DNA from: Polytrichum commune
Taxonomy: Eukaryota; Streptophyta; Polytrichopsida; Polytrichales; Polytrichaceae
Reading direction: 5' to 3'
NCBI GenBank assembly: GCA_950295325.1
Contig: OX485806.1
Span: 34,288,001-34,352,000 of the forward strand
Length of the DNA stretch: 64,000 nt
In this document: positions 47,934 through 59,467 of the stretch, in pieces
How positions within the stretch are numbered: the first letter of the stretch is position 1
How the letters are laid out: each line of letters opens with the position of its first letter
Program-made: the position numbers and the translations under genes
The notes under the pieces: generated by a model
What the model saw: the letters and a program-made list of their open reading frames with translations, nothing else
Told to the model about the DNA's origin: nothing
The model's database searches: none

Positions 47934-50900
47934 ATGGGGGAGGTTGAAGATGATGAGATTTGCCCGCATGATTTCTTTCTGTCAGTTGCGGCTGTGGTGG
48001 ATCCCTCGGCCCACGATGCGAAAGGGATCGCCTCGCACATCAAATACCATGCCGAGTACTCCCGCCCTTTCGCCTCCGCCAAGTTTGGGTTGAAGCAAGC
48101 GTATGTGGCCACCGCGCAGAGTGTCCGGGACACTCTCATCCATAGATTGAACGAGACCTACAACCACTTCCGAAACACCAATGGCAAGGCCATTCATTAC
48201 CTCTCCATGGAGTACCTACAGGTTTTTGTCTCTCTCAAATTATGCTTCTCAAAAATGTGTGTGTTAACTTTGTTGTTGTGGTTTCTTGGAACTCACTCAT
48301 TTGTATCTGAGAATTGTCACAAAGCATTTTTGTCATTCCTGTCACATGCCATTTCATTTTTCAGGCTCACAAAATCTAGGCTACCACCTCCTGATGATGC
48401 AAATTCCTTCTGGTAGCTGCAGTTGCGCACACCGAGTCGTCATTACCTCTCCATGGAGTACATGCTAGTTTGTTGTTTTCAGGGTTCTCAGAATGTGGAT
48501 CTTTTCTACTTGTGATTTCTTGGAACTCACTCATTGTATCTGAGAATTGCCTCACAAGTATTTTTGTCATTCCTGTCACATGTCATTTCATTTTTCAAAC
48601 TCACGAAATGTAGGCTACCACCTCCTGACGATGCAAATTCCTTCTGGTAGCTGCAGTTGCACACACCGAGTCGTCATTACCTCTCCATGGAGTACATGCT
48701 GGTTTGTTTTTTTCAGGCTTCTCAGAATGTGGATCTCTTCTTGTGATTTCTTGGAACTCACTCATTGTATCTGAGAATTGCCTCACAAGCATTTTTGTCA
48801 TTTCTGTTTCACATGTCATTTCATTTTTCAGGCTCGTGAAATGTAGGCTACCACCTCCTGACGATGCAAATTCCTTCTGGTAGCTGCAGTTGCACGCACC
48901 AAGTCGTCATTACCATTCCATAGAGTACATGCTGGTTTGTTTTCATCAGGCTTCTCAGAATGTGCATATCTTCTTCTTGTGGTTTCTTCGAACTTATTGT
49001 TGCATTAGAGAAGTGGTTCGGAGGGCTTTTTGTCATTTCTGTTTCACATGTCATTTCATTTTTCAGGCTCTCGAAGTTTAGGTGACCACCTCCTGACGCT
49101 GCAAATTCCTCCTGGTAGCTGCAGTTGCACACACCGAGTTGTCTTCGGCACCATGGCACAGATAGAACCACCGGTCACTGAATGGCTTCAAATTTGGTGT
49201 ATCTTCCTTGCCGACCTCCTTGCCGATTCTCTTTTTTAGGAAAATTGAAAGAGAAGTTGTTTGGTGTGCATTTCGATGAGTATTCTTATGAATCCTAGGT
49301 TTCACTATTGGTTAATTTGTTGCTGATGTAGGGCAGAGCATTGTCAAATGCCATTGGCAATCTTGAGCTGAAAAATGAATACGCGCAAGCTTTGCGAAAA
49401 CTCGGACAAGATCTGGAGCTTGTGGCTGACCAGGCAAGTGCACTAAACCCTAACCCTTTAAGAATTGGTAGCAGCTCATATGTGAGTAAACTCTCAACTA
49501 CGGTGGGAATTAGAGCCATCCTTTTCGTTCAATGGGACTTTTCCGTCTGGAGTTGGTTCCCCTATGATTTCCTATTGGTTGTTTTGCATACAAAATAAAA
49601 AAATTCTTTCCATTTGTGGTGCATGCTTAGAAGTAGTGTTGGAATGAAGTAGTGTTGGTTCATTGAGGGCCAAACTCAAGTGAGCACCTCTTGGCATGCC
49701 AAATGGGTTTGACCCCTCAATGAACTGATATAGTATGTTCTTCGTTCAAACTTCCACACTAACTCCAAGCATGCACCGAGATATCGAACATGGAAAGTGT
49801 TGTATGCGAAACACTCCCGACCAGAAGTCCCGTTGAGTTAAAGGATAACACGAATGTGGAAAACAGGACCCAGATGCAAACCCCAACCATTTCAGAATTG
49901 GTAACAGCTCATAAGTGGGTAAACCTTCAAACCTGGTGGAAATTGCAATTTGGAAAAGAGGAGCCAGATGAAAAACCCGAACCCTTTCAGAATTGGTAGT
50001 AGCAGAAGGTCACATGTGAATCAACTCTCAAACTCGGTGGCAATTGGGTTCTGAAAAACAGGAGCCAGATGCCGCCCTTGGAAATGGCGGGCTCGGAAGA
50101 CTCGCTTCGTGCTTCTTGGACTCCCTGGCCACACTTAACTATCCGGCCTGGGGCTACGGATTGCGCTACAAATATGGCCTGTTCCATCAAGAGATCAACA
50201 AGGAAGGCCAACAGGAAGTCGCCGAAAATTGGCTTAAGGTATTGGTCTCTGTTTGATGAAGGCCATGTGCATCTTGCGCGTCTCCTGCACTTTCTTATTG
50301 GAGTTTAGGTGTTTGTGAGCGTATTCCAGAGGGTGGGCAGTAAGTTTGGGGTAAGTTGTCAAACTGGTATGGCGCTCATTAAAGTCATCCTCAAAGTCCT
50401 TCCAAGAGGCACCTCTTTGGACTTTTCTGTTAAGAGTTCATTGAAGATTATCGTTTTAGAGCCTAATTTTGAAAGATGGGTGAAAATCGTAGGACCTCAA
50501 TTTTCCAGAGCCATAACCTTTGAGAGAAGGTTCGTGTCTAAAACTTGGGTCCCAACATTCTCGATGGATGACGCGACTTTCTCAATGGATGGTACAACGT
50601 CTTCGATGTTGGTGACAACCGATATTTGATCATTGACCTGTCTCATGGCTTGTCACATCAATGGTGGGTCAATTTCTGCATAAGCTGTTAAACTCAACTT
50701 TGCAAAACCCTCATGCAGTGTTTCACCCTTTGAGTTTATGAATATTTCCATTGTAGGAGACTATTTAGCAACTTAATGACGTGTGGCAGATGGGCCACCC
50801 ATGGGAAATCGTAAGACACGACATATGTTACCCAGTTAAATTCTTCGGGAAGACAGTCGAAACCTACGACGGTAAGAAACAGTGGGTTGGTGGGGAGGAT

Positions 50901-53900
50901 ATCCGAGCAGTTGCCTATGATGTGCCTATACCTGGGTACCGAACCAAAAACACCATCTGCTTGCGGCTGTGGTCGACGAAAGTCTGTCCGGAGTGCCTGG
51001 ACCTCAACGCGTTCAATGCCGGTGAATATGATGCGGCATGTGCATTGCAAAACAGTGCAGCGAGGGTAAGTCTCATACGAAGCTACTTACCCACTCTTAC
51101 CTCCAAGTTCTTTCTCTTCACGCCCATTCGAGCTCGGTCATAAGCAACTGTTGGTGATGATGTGAAGATCGTCGTCTCTATCTAATCATACAATGCTTTC
51201 TGAAATTGGCCTGTCTTTTGGGTTGTCACAATTGACGTGATTTGGCATAGTTTGTGTTGCTCGTCACATATTTGACGGGCTGCCGACATCATCGGAAGTA
51301 CATAATTTTCATTCCTGATTTTCTTGTCACCCAGGCAACATCTGGTCTGTCCTGACTCCCGGGCCAGGCATGCCAAGTAAAATATTCTGTAAACATTCTA
51401 AAGAAAATCTGGGTGGTCTGAGATATTCCACCAGTCCAGATCTGGATCTCTTGAATTTGCTTTGTTTTATGGAATTGGATGTCGGAACAAGTGTCGAAAC
51501 AGACCTTGGACCAGACTGGAATGGGTAGTCTTGTGGCCATCGATCGACATTGGTTGATGTTTTTCTCAAAAACATTTGTGACATGGTGAAATTCGCTTGC
51601 TAGTTTTTCCTCAAAGGAGGAATTTGAATTGACCTTATGTCTTAGTGACAGTGACAGTTCTCACATCATGCCATTTGTGATGTGACGCGCGACATCCTTC
51701 TAACCCTGCTTATCTTTGTCTTGTGCATTATGCTAGATTTGTTACGTGCTGTATCCGGGGGATGCGAGCGTGGAAGGCAAGCTTCTGAGGCTGAAGCAGC
51801 AATACACACTCTGCTCCGCTTCCTTACAAGACATGATCGCCCGCTACAAGAAATGGTCAGGCATCCATGTGGATTGGAACAACTTCCCAAACAAAGTGGC
51901 GATCCAGATGAACGACACTCACCCATCGCTTTCCATTCCTGAGCTGATGCGCATTCTCCTCGACAATGAGGGTCTTGAATGGGAACAGGCTTGGACAATT
52001 ACACAAGCGTAAGTCCTCAAGATTCATCACCCAATAGGGAGTCCAAATGTGGGACAGTTTTTTTGTCAAAAATGGGGGCACTAGAAGAGGAGAAGAAAAC
52101 AATCATTCTTCAATCGGTCATCGATTCATTTAGCCATGTGAAACATGGGGAGAAAGCGGCAATTGTAAGTGAACTTGAATTGACATGTGCATCCTTTGGA
52201 ACATGAATTGACATGCTACATCCTTTGGAACTTGTGCTTTAGGTTATCCAGGCAGAAATTAGCAAGCATTCCTCTGGGAATTTAAGGAATTTCATCAGCT
52301 GTATGTAACTTGGAATTTCTACACGTGCCAGCAATAGAAAGAAATGGCTAGACTGCTAAATCATGCTTTGCTATTGTAGAACGGTGGCGTACACAAACCA
52401 CACTGTTCTTCCAGAAGCATTGGAGAAGTGGCCTTTGGAGCTCTTCCGCAAACTGTTGCCCCGCCATGCTGAGATTATTGAGATGATCGATGAGCAGGTA
52501 AGCAGTTGTGGAGTCCATGACCCTGGAAGACGCTTGTTTGGCCTGTCTTAGCTTGTTGTTGCGTCTTGCTTGCATGGTTGTCATGATAGATGCGATGGTC
52601 AAAGGCAACTTTTTATTTTATTTTTGTTGATCAAAGAGACAGAGGTAAATATTCCGGTCGACCACACCAACCTGTTTAATTTTGACCAGATTTGTCCAAT
52701 TGAATAAGGTGTCAAGCCCGGAAATTCGACTGGATTTGTGAGGTTGACTGGAAATTCGACTGGTCAGCACCCGGTCAATTAGGCTTTATTTTCTCTCAAG
52801 CATGCTGGAAAACTGCCCAGTCGATTGTCTGGTCGAAATTCAACCAGGCAAGCCAACGTGGCTCAATTAGATATTATGATTTTATTATATTCATGTGAGT
52901 GGATTACCCCGGTTGAAAGTCCACTGGCAAGGTAATGTGGCTCAATTCCCTGCCATAGGTACTATGTGCTAACAATTTGATGAATGGGCTGCTGATTGCT
53001 CTCTATTGTTTCCTTTTGAGAAAGCTGATGTGTCTGTAAATGAACAGCCCACACTTGGGGAGAGGGGATTCATGGCAGTGAATCTTAGTGCTTGCTGCAT
53101 GATTTCCTCTAGCAACCGCAAGAGGGCTTTGCAGGGAATTTCCGTCCATTATAGTAGATAAATTACATTTCATTGAAGGCATCATGGCTCATTGACAATA
53201 TATTGCCAAGATTGCGTAAGGGACATTTAAGGCTGATGCAGATAATCTTGGACTTTGCAGTTCATCAAGCTTCTGTCAAGCAAGATTGAGAGCTCTGAAT
53301 TTGAGAGAAAGATTATGAGTATGAGGATTCTCGAGAATGTAGAGTTTCCTGTGTGTCTGAGAGCATTACTGCCTGCCTGCAAAATGAATGTAGAAGTCCA
53401 GACACCTGACCGAGATGAAGAGGCAATGCCAGCTCCAGTAAAGCCGGAGGAATTAGTGAGGATGGCCAACTTGTGTGTGATTGCTGGTAACAAAGTGAAT
53501 GGAGTGGCGGCTATACACACACAGATTGTCAAGGATGAGGTGTTTCGCGACTTCTACAAGGTATGTGTTATTGTAGTCTTCAATCCTAGGGAAATCCTAG
53601 TCTTCTGTGCATCTTCATAGCTTAGTCTGAGCTTTACCCCTATTGGCTCTATAAAGACATTCTTGTCCATTTTCAGACCTTTGGATAGGTGGTTGGAGTT
53701 GAATGGTAGCTGGTTTTATCATCAAAATGAACGTCAACCTGCACATGCATTAAGTCATGGAAAACTCATAAGGGAGGAGGTATATTTTGTTATTGAAGTG
53801 TCTTTTTGGAGAATTGTCAAGTGCTTTTGACAAAACTACATTCTGCTTGAGAGTTCTACATTCTGCCCATTCATGAGAGTGGTGTCAAAGCCATGAAATT

Positions 53901-56900
53901 AAACTTCCTTGCCCTGCACCTGCACACCTTCATTAGCAGTTGGCTCTTACTTTCATCTTTCAGTAGGTCAACCTGTATTAAATAATGGTAAGTTCATAAT
54001 AGAGGAGCCTTTATTTGCTTTTGAGGTATCACTCACCTGTTTCTCAGTGCTTTCCAGCTGTGGCCAGAAAAGTTTCAGAACAAGACCAATGGAGTGACCC
54101 CTCGACGATGGCTTGGATACTGCAACCCAGAACTAAGCAAGGTCATCACCAAGTGGCTGGGCTCTGAAGACTGGATTCTCCATACGGAGCACCTGGCTGG
54201 CCTTCGAAAGGTCATTTCAAATTTGACTAAATATACCTCAATTTTGTTATCGCATTTCTAGTACCCTATATTTATGTTAAATGTTTATAAATATTACTCC
54301 TTTGGATTTTATTCCATCCTATGTTATTTCTTGCTGTCAAGATTTTAAGCGGGTTTGCTTGGACTATGCTATCTATGGGGGGTATTATGTGATTCTTAAT
54401 ACCTTACAAAGAGTGACCTCCCTTGGGTATTTGATTAAGAAGAGTGACCACAAGGACCAAATGCCTTATAATGATACAAGGAGGGATACTTGTACAGTGA
54501 TCACATCTTAAAGAATGCATTTGGAGGGATCTTGTGAGATTGGGCTTTTAGCTCCACATATGGAGACCTTACCTCTGCTTGTTGGTGAACTTGTACAGTT
54601 TGCGGGCGATCCAAAATTGCAGAAGGAATGGATGTTGGCGAAAAAAACTTGCAAGCAAAAATTGGCAGCATACATTGGGGAGAAAACGGGCTATACTGTC
54701 GATCCAAATTCCATGTTTGATGTGCAGGTGTGCACCCTGCTAAAGCACTCTGAGGTTTTGTAGAGTTTTCTATCCTCTTATTCAACAATGATGCCAATAG
54801 AGAAAATAAAATTTTTCATAACATAATATCGCTTCATTTGGTTGAGCAACTGAAGGGGTAACATACTTATTTGGTCGTGGTTGATGTACTTTGAAGACTT
54901 GGTCCATTATGTTGTAAACACTTATTTGAATTTGGTAACTGACATGAGGAACCTAACACCAACACTGCACCTACGACCACTCAAATGAAAAAGGAAGGGG
55001 AGGGGGGGGGGTTCATTTTAGAGTGTAAAGTCTAGATTTGTGGTCCTGTTCTAAATTAAAGCACCCTTTTTCATTTGAATAGCCATAGCTTTATTTTAGA
55101 ACGTAAATCTAGGATTCTCATAAATGGGAGACCCTTGGAGGTCCTAGATTGGTGTTCTAAAACAAAGCCTGCCTTTCATTTGAGTGGTAATATGTTAGGT
55201 GTTGGGTGTTAGGTTGAGATACCTTAGTGCTTGTGGAAAATTAGAGAATCAGCAACAAAAGTGGAAAGCGGCTTCTCAAACAAGCTCAACACAGCTTTGA
55301 TGTGTTGATTTTCTTTGATGTGTTTGGGTGGCATGTGCAACGGCCAATGTCTCTATAGGCTAGAAAATAAAAAATAGTCTACACGCACAGATTAGACAAT
55401 TTTTCCATCTGGATATTTTTCTTTACAATTCTTGCTAGGAACATCAAACTTGGTAAACAATACTGGCAACCATGTTGCAGGTGAAGCGCATCCATGAGTA
55501 TAAAAGGCAGCTAATGAACATCATGGGGGTGATATATCGGTACAAGAAGATGAAAGAAATGAATACCCGAGAACGGATCGAGAAGTACGTACCCCGAGTT
55601 TGCATATTTGGTGGCAAAGCTTTTTCCACCTACTTGCAAGCAAAGCGAATCGTGAAGCTCATAATTGATGTGGCTGCGACGGTGAACACGGACCCAGAAA
55701 TTGGAGATTTGCTGAAAATTATTTTCATTCCCGATTATAATGTGAGTGTGGCTGAGATGCTCATCCCGGCAAGCGACCTCTCCCAGCACATCAGGTACAA
55801 ATGTTACGCTAAGAATGAATGTTAAGCTAAGAATGTTAAGCTAAGTATATGAGCCCACTTCTATTAGGATGTTAAACACGGGACTAGTAGAGATGATGAC
55901 TAGCAAATCCATATCCAGGTGTGGGCAATTTCCGGGGCTCATATGAAATCCAAATCATTATCAAAGCGAAGGTTCTCTTTCTTCTTGAATAATCATATAG
56001 GTACCCTTGATTATGACTATTGAATAAAAGAGAACAATTAGTGGACCTTGTCTTTCAGATGAGGGGAAAAATCAGAAGCATGGACCATGGACTCATTGTA
56101 AAGAAAACTTTAGGTACATGAGTCTTAAATGGTTACTTTTTCCCGACTAGCCCACTTCTCCTAGGATGTGAAACACACGCTTCTCTCATACTAGCAAATC
56201 CAAATTTAGGCCACAGCCAATTTCCTCAAAAAATTTCAGAGCTCATGCAAATATCTTATTCATTATCGAAGTGAAGATTCTCATGCCCACTACTAAATGA
56301 TCATATAGGTCTCCTCAATCGTGTTGACTAGAATGGTTATCAAATTTTGAACACGTAGTCCAATCTCTTGTAAACTCACGTCTTTTTGGTATCCATTCTT
56401 GGAGCCACACCCAACCCCATACCACTCAAATCTACGCTTCCTATTAAGAAAAGTAACCGAAGTAACCGAACAAGGGTTGTCTATTAGCAGCTCTTCTCAG
56501 AAATCGCTCTGTCGGATTGACGGGAGTTTGAATTCCAAGTAGTAAAAAACATTTGTTTCAATTTTCAAAGTTACACTTGGAAACGAAGCCCTTGCCCTGT
56601 GCAGCACTGCTGGACTGGAAGCTAGTGGAACCAGTAACATGAAATTCGCGATGAATGGATGTGTGTTGATTGGAACACTGGATGGTGCGAATGTTGAGAT
56701 TCGAGAGGAGGTCGGCGAAGAAAATTTCTTCCTTTTTGGTGCACATTTGAACGAGGTCAAACAATTGAGAGCCGAGCGAGCTGCTGGCGAGGTATCCAAG
56801 CCGGGCTTCGCACACAATAACTGGGATTCTAAAATTTTGTTGTACATTTACCATTATTGAACGGAAAACCTACCATTGGAGGTAAGTTATCATTGTGCAA

Positions 56901-59189
56901 GGTATTCGCACAATAAGCTAAAGAGCAAGCTAGCAATAATAAGTGCATGAATCTAAATTACATGCGTTACACAAGACTCACAAAAAGGGAGAGAGTTAAC
57001 CAACACTAAATGTAATGTTTAGTATCGCTTACTATTTGGATTTTCACAGTGCTATACCCATTTTTTTATTATTGTAATGTTGTACTAAGCAAAGTTGTTA
57101 TCGTTCTATAGTGTCTAAACAACCGGTTTAACATCTGTTGGACAGTGAATAGATGTAGCATTGCGTAATTCCAAATAGGAAGTGACACTCAATATCATAT
57201 TTAGTGTAGTTGGAGGGAGAATCAGTTATTCTAGGACGAGGTATTTAACCATCGTCATCCCCATGCCCTAATTTACCAGTTATGGCAAAGCCAATTAACA
57301 CATAAAAAGGTAGTAAGGTGTATTGGTAAGCTGTAACATTAACCGCAAATTACTGGGGAGGTAGCATTATGATAAGTTCAAATTTTGAACGAAGATGAAT
57401 TCATCAAAAGCTTAACACTTACCACCAATTTTATTTTTCACTATGTGCAAACCTTATCCAAGTCTAATATTTTCTCTAGGTTGAAGATCGAGAGGGGGAG
57501 TGACCTTACATGGTACACTATACTATATGACCGTTATGCCATAACCAATTGCTTAACAAGAGCAGAGGGTTATTGGAACTCGTCACGCTCATCCAAGAAA
57601 GATGGAATAACATCCATACTTCCCATACTCTGGCCATGAGCTGATCAGTTATGTTCGATAATTATCTCAAGTAGGTAGATGACTCATTGCTCCCACAACT
57701 GATCATCCACTTTCCTCTCATTGATTATCTAGTCCATAATACTATATGGGCCTTAAGACGTCAACAGTTGTACAAGAGTGTTAAGTTGCATGTCTCTATT
57801 TTTTATCTGAATATGTCAGAAGTGACCCTACCTAAGTTTAACCCAGTTTTCAATTGCATTCTTCCAATCGAAGCATACATATGTGTCAAAGGAAATATTG
57901 GGAGATTTAGTCAAGTTCATACCATAATGTATGTACAATGATGACTTACTTCCAATATTGTTGTATGTTAATAGTGTTATTAATGTTGCACAATGATAAT
58001 GTACCTCGAATAAGTTGTATGTTAACAAGGTTGCTACATATGACCATAATATTTCACTTCCTATTTGAAGTGGGTAGCATTCGATATACCTTCAATTGTA
58101 CAGACCAAGTAAAGCTTGACTTTAATAGTTGTTGGGGACTCGTACAAAACGATTGCATTAGGATGCTGTCCAACCACCTCATATTCCAAAAACATATTAA
58201 GTTCTGATGGAGGAATTAGGGGTTTCGATTTGTACCTACTTGCCTCATTTTCCTTGAAATATGGTATCTGGTATCTGTGGGGCAGTACTCTCCGTCCGCA
58301 ATCTTTGAGGAAACCAAGAAGTTCATGAAGAGCAAGGTCTTTGGAGATTACGACTACACGCCATTGATAGATTCCCTGGAAGGCAATGAGGGTTTTGGAA
58401 AGGCAGACTACTTTCTGGTTGGGAAGGACTTCCCTTCCTACGTTGAATGCCAAGAGAAAGTGGCGAAAGCTTACAAAGACCCAGATGTAAGACGTTCATA
58501 TCCTTTAAAGGGAAATTGGAAGAAGACTAGAGTTATCCTTCAATCCATTTGTAGGGGGACTTTTCATCAGGAGTTTGCCCCCTGTGGTTTTCCATCGGTT
58601 GCTTTGCATACGATGTCCATTATTTCTTTCCACTTGTGGGTGCATGCTCACAAGAGGTGTTTGAATTTCATCGAAGAGCAACCTATCTCGGTTCAGTGAG
58701 GGCCAAACTTATCTTACCACCTAGTTGCATGCCAAGATGAGTTTGACCCTAAATGAACCGATACAGAATGTTCTTGTTCAAGCCTCCACACTACCTCCGA
58801 GAAAGCACCAAAATTTACCAAACATGGAAGATGTTGTATGCAAAACAACCAACTCCCGACCAGAATTCATGTTGAGTTAACAGGATAACTCTATTGCCTC
58901 TCACTTTTGACTTCTTTCTGCAATTATTGTTTGAGCTAGAGTTTCGTGGCTGGAGAAATGATAAGTGCGAATCAGCTCCATGATACAGAGAAGTATATTA
59001 TCCAGTAGGGAAGGTGTCCCTTCCACATTGCAATAACCTTGTCTGACCTTGATGCTGATACATCTTCCGCAGCGGTGGGCAAAGATGTCAATCCTCAACA
59101 CGGCTGGCTCATACAGATTCAGTAGCGACCGCACCATTCATGAGTATGCGAAAGACATCTGGGGAGTGAAACCTGACCCTGTCGTCTGA
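47934..59189 (+). CDS. PHS1: Alpha-glucan phosphorylase, L-type (plastid type)
   Basis: Thirteen exons join in phase to 877 residues: 47934-48221, 49332-49433, 50062-50238, 50790-51065, 51737-52008, 52380-52497, 53261-53560, 54058-54210, 54599-54727, 55481-55794, 56605-56791, 58286-58486 and 59073-59189. Family blocks run in order: [101 protein letters not shown] and [14 protein letters not shown] with the pyridoxal-phosphate lysine. The ending [19 protein letters not shown] and [14 protein letters not shown] fits L-type rather than cytosolic H-type enzymes. It removes glucose-1-phosphate reversibly from starch-type glucans. The L-type central insertion is short (about 30 residues, acidic, between ENVEFP and VRMANL). 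Intron 2 has a GC donor (CAG|GCAAGT). Introns 1 and 2 contain tandem arrays. Confidence 0.95.
48195..49141. repeat. Four-unit tandem array copying phosphorylase exon 1 end
   Basis: Units start with CATTACCTCTCCATGGAGTA at 48195 (the real exon end), 48441, 48675 and, changed, 48908; spacing is 233-246 bases. Each unit goes on with TTCTCAGAATGTG, CTTGGAACTCACTCATTGTA, CATTTCATTTTTCAGGCTC, CTACCACCTCCTGACGATGC and GGTAGCTGCAGTTGCACACA. The copies keep the HYLSMEY coding segment but replace the CTACAG|GT border with ATGCTGGTTTGT. Confidence 0.93.
49440..50061. repeat. Repeats in phosphorylase intron 2, with decoy acceptors
   Basis: A unit with CCCTAACCCTTTAAGAATTG, GTAGCAGCTCATA and AAACTCTCAA occurs near 49448, 49882 and 49977. 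The real acceptor AAACAG|GAGCCAGATG (50062) has near copies ACAGGACCCAGATG near 49864 and AGAGGAGCCAGATG near 49958, about 100 bases apart. Between the first and second unit lies a 300-base repeat (49540-49855) shared with 58550-58885. Confidence 0.82.
55850..56420. repeat. Two copies of a dispersed intron repeat
   Basis: Two related stretches (55850-56040 and 56150-56420) in phosphorylase intron 10 share CCCACTTCT, GCAAATCCA, CAATTTCC, CATTATC(A/G)AAG and TGATCATATAGGT blocks with 46680-46990. Confidence 0.7.
57000..57225. repeat. TTTAGTGT-family fragment in phosphorylase intron 11
   Basis: Bounded by CACTAAATGTAATGTTTAGT and CAATATCATATTTAGTGTAG; a small relative of the CACTA-like element at 42934-45237. 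Confidence 0.6.
58550..58885. repeat. Second copy of the 49540-49855 repeat, in intron 12
   Basis: Shares TTGCATAC, TCTTTCCA, GAGGGCCAAACT, AAGC(A/C)TGC-like, TCCACACTA, CATGGAA, TGTTGTATGC, CTCCCGACCAGAA and TTGAGTTAA with 49540-49855 in the same order and orientation. Confidence 0.8.
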
Positions 59190-59235
59190 TGGACCATGGA
59201 ACTATGAAGATTTTTCACTATGTTTCTCAGAGGTG

Positions 59236-59350
59236 TTGCAGGTGTTGCAGCACAACCCTGTACTGTTGTGTGCTTTCGGTACATATTGCAGCTGTTGCAG
59301 CACAACCTTGTACTGTTGTGTGCTTTTGGTACATATTGTAGCTGTTGGTA
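59236..59350. repeat. 60-base direct repeat in phosphorylase 3' flank
   Basis: CTGTACTGTTGTGTGCTTTC and GGTACATATTG blocks occur twice about 60 bases apart, each after TGTTGCAGCACAACC. It lies in the 278-base gap between the two convergent stop codons. Confidence 0.85.
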
Positions 59351-59467
59351 CAAATTCAGATTGGGTTTCCTTTGACTATGGTATATGAAACCACATAAGA
59401 TCTGGGATAAACATTGGATAACAGAAGCATAGATTGGGATTTCTATTGGTTTCAATGGGTTTGGATT

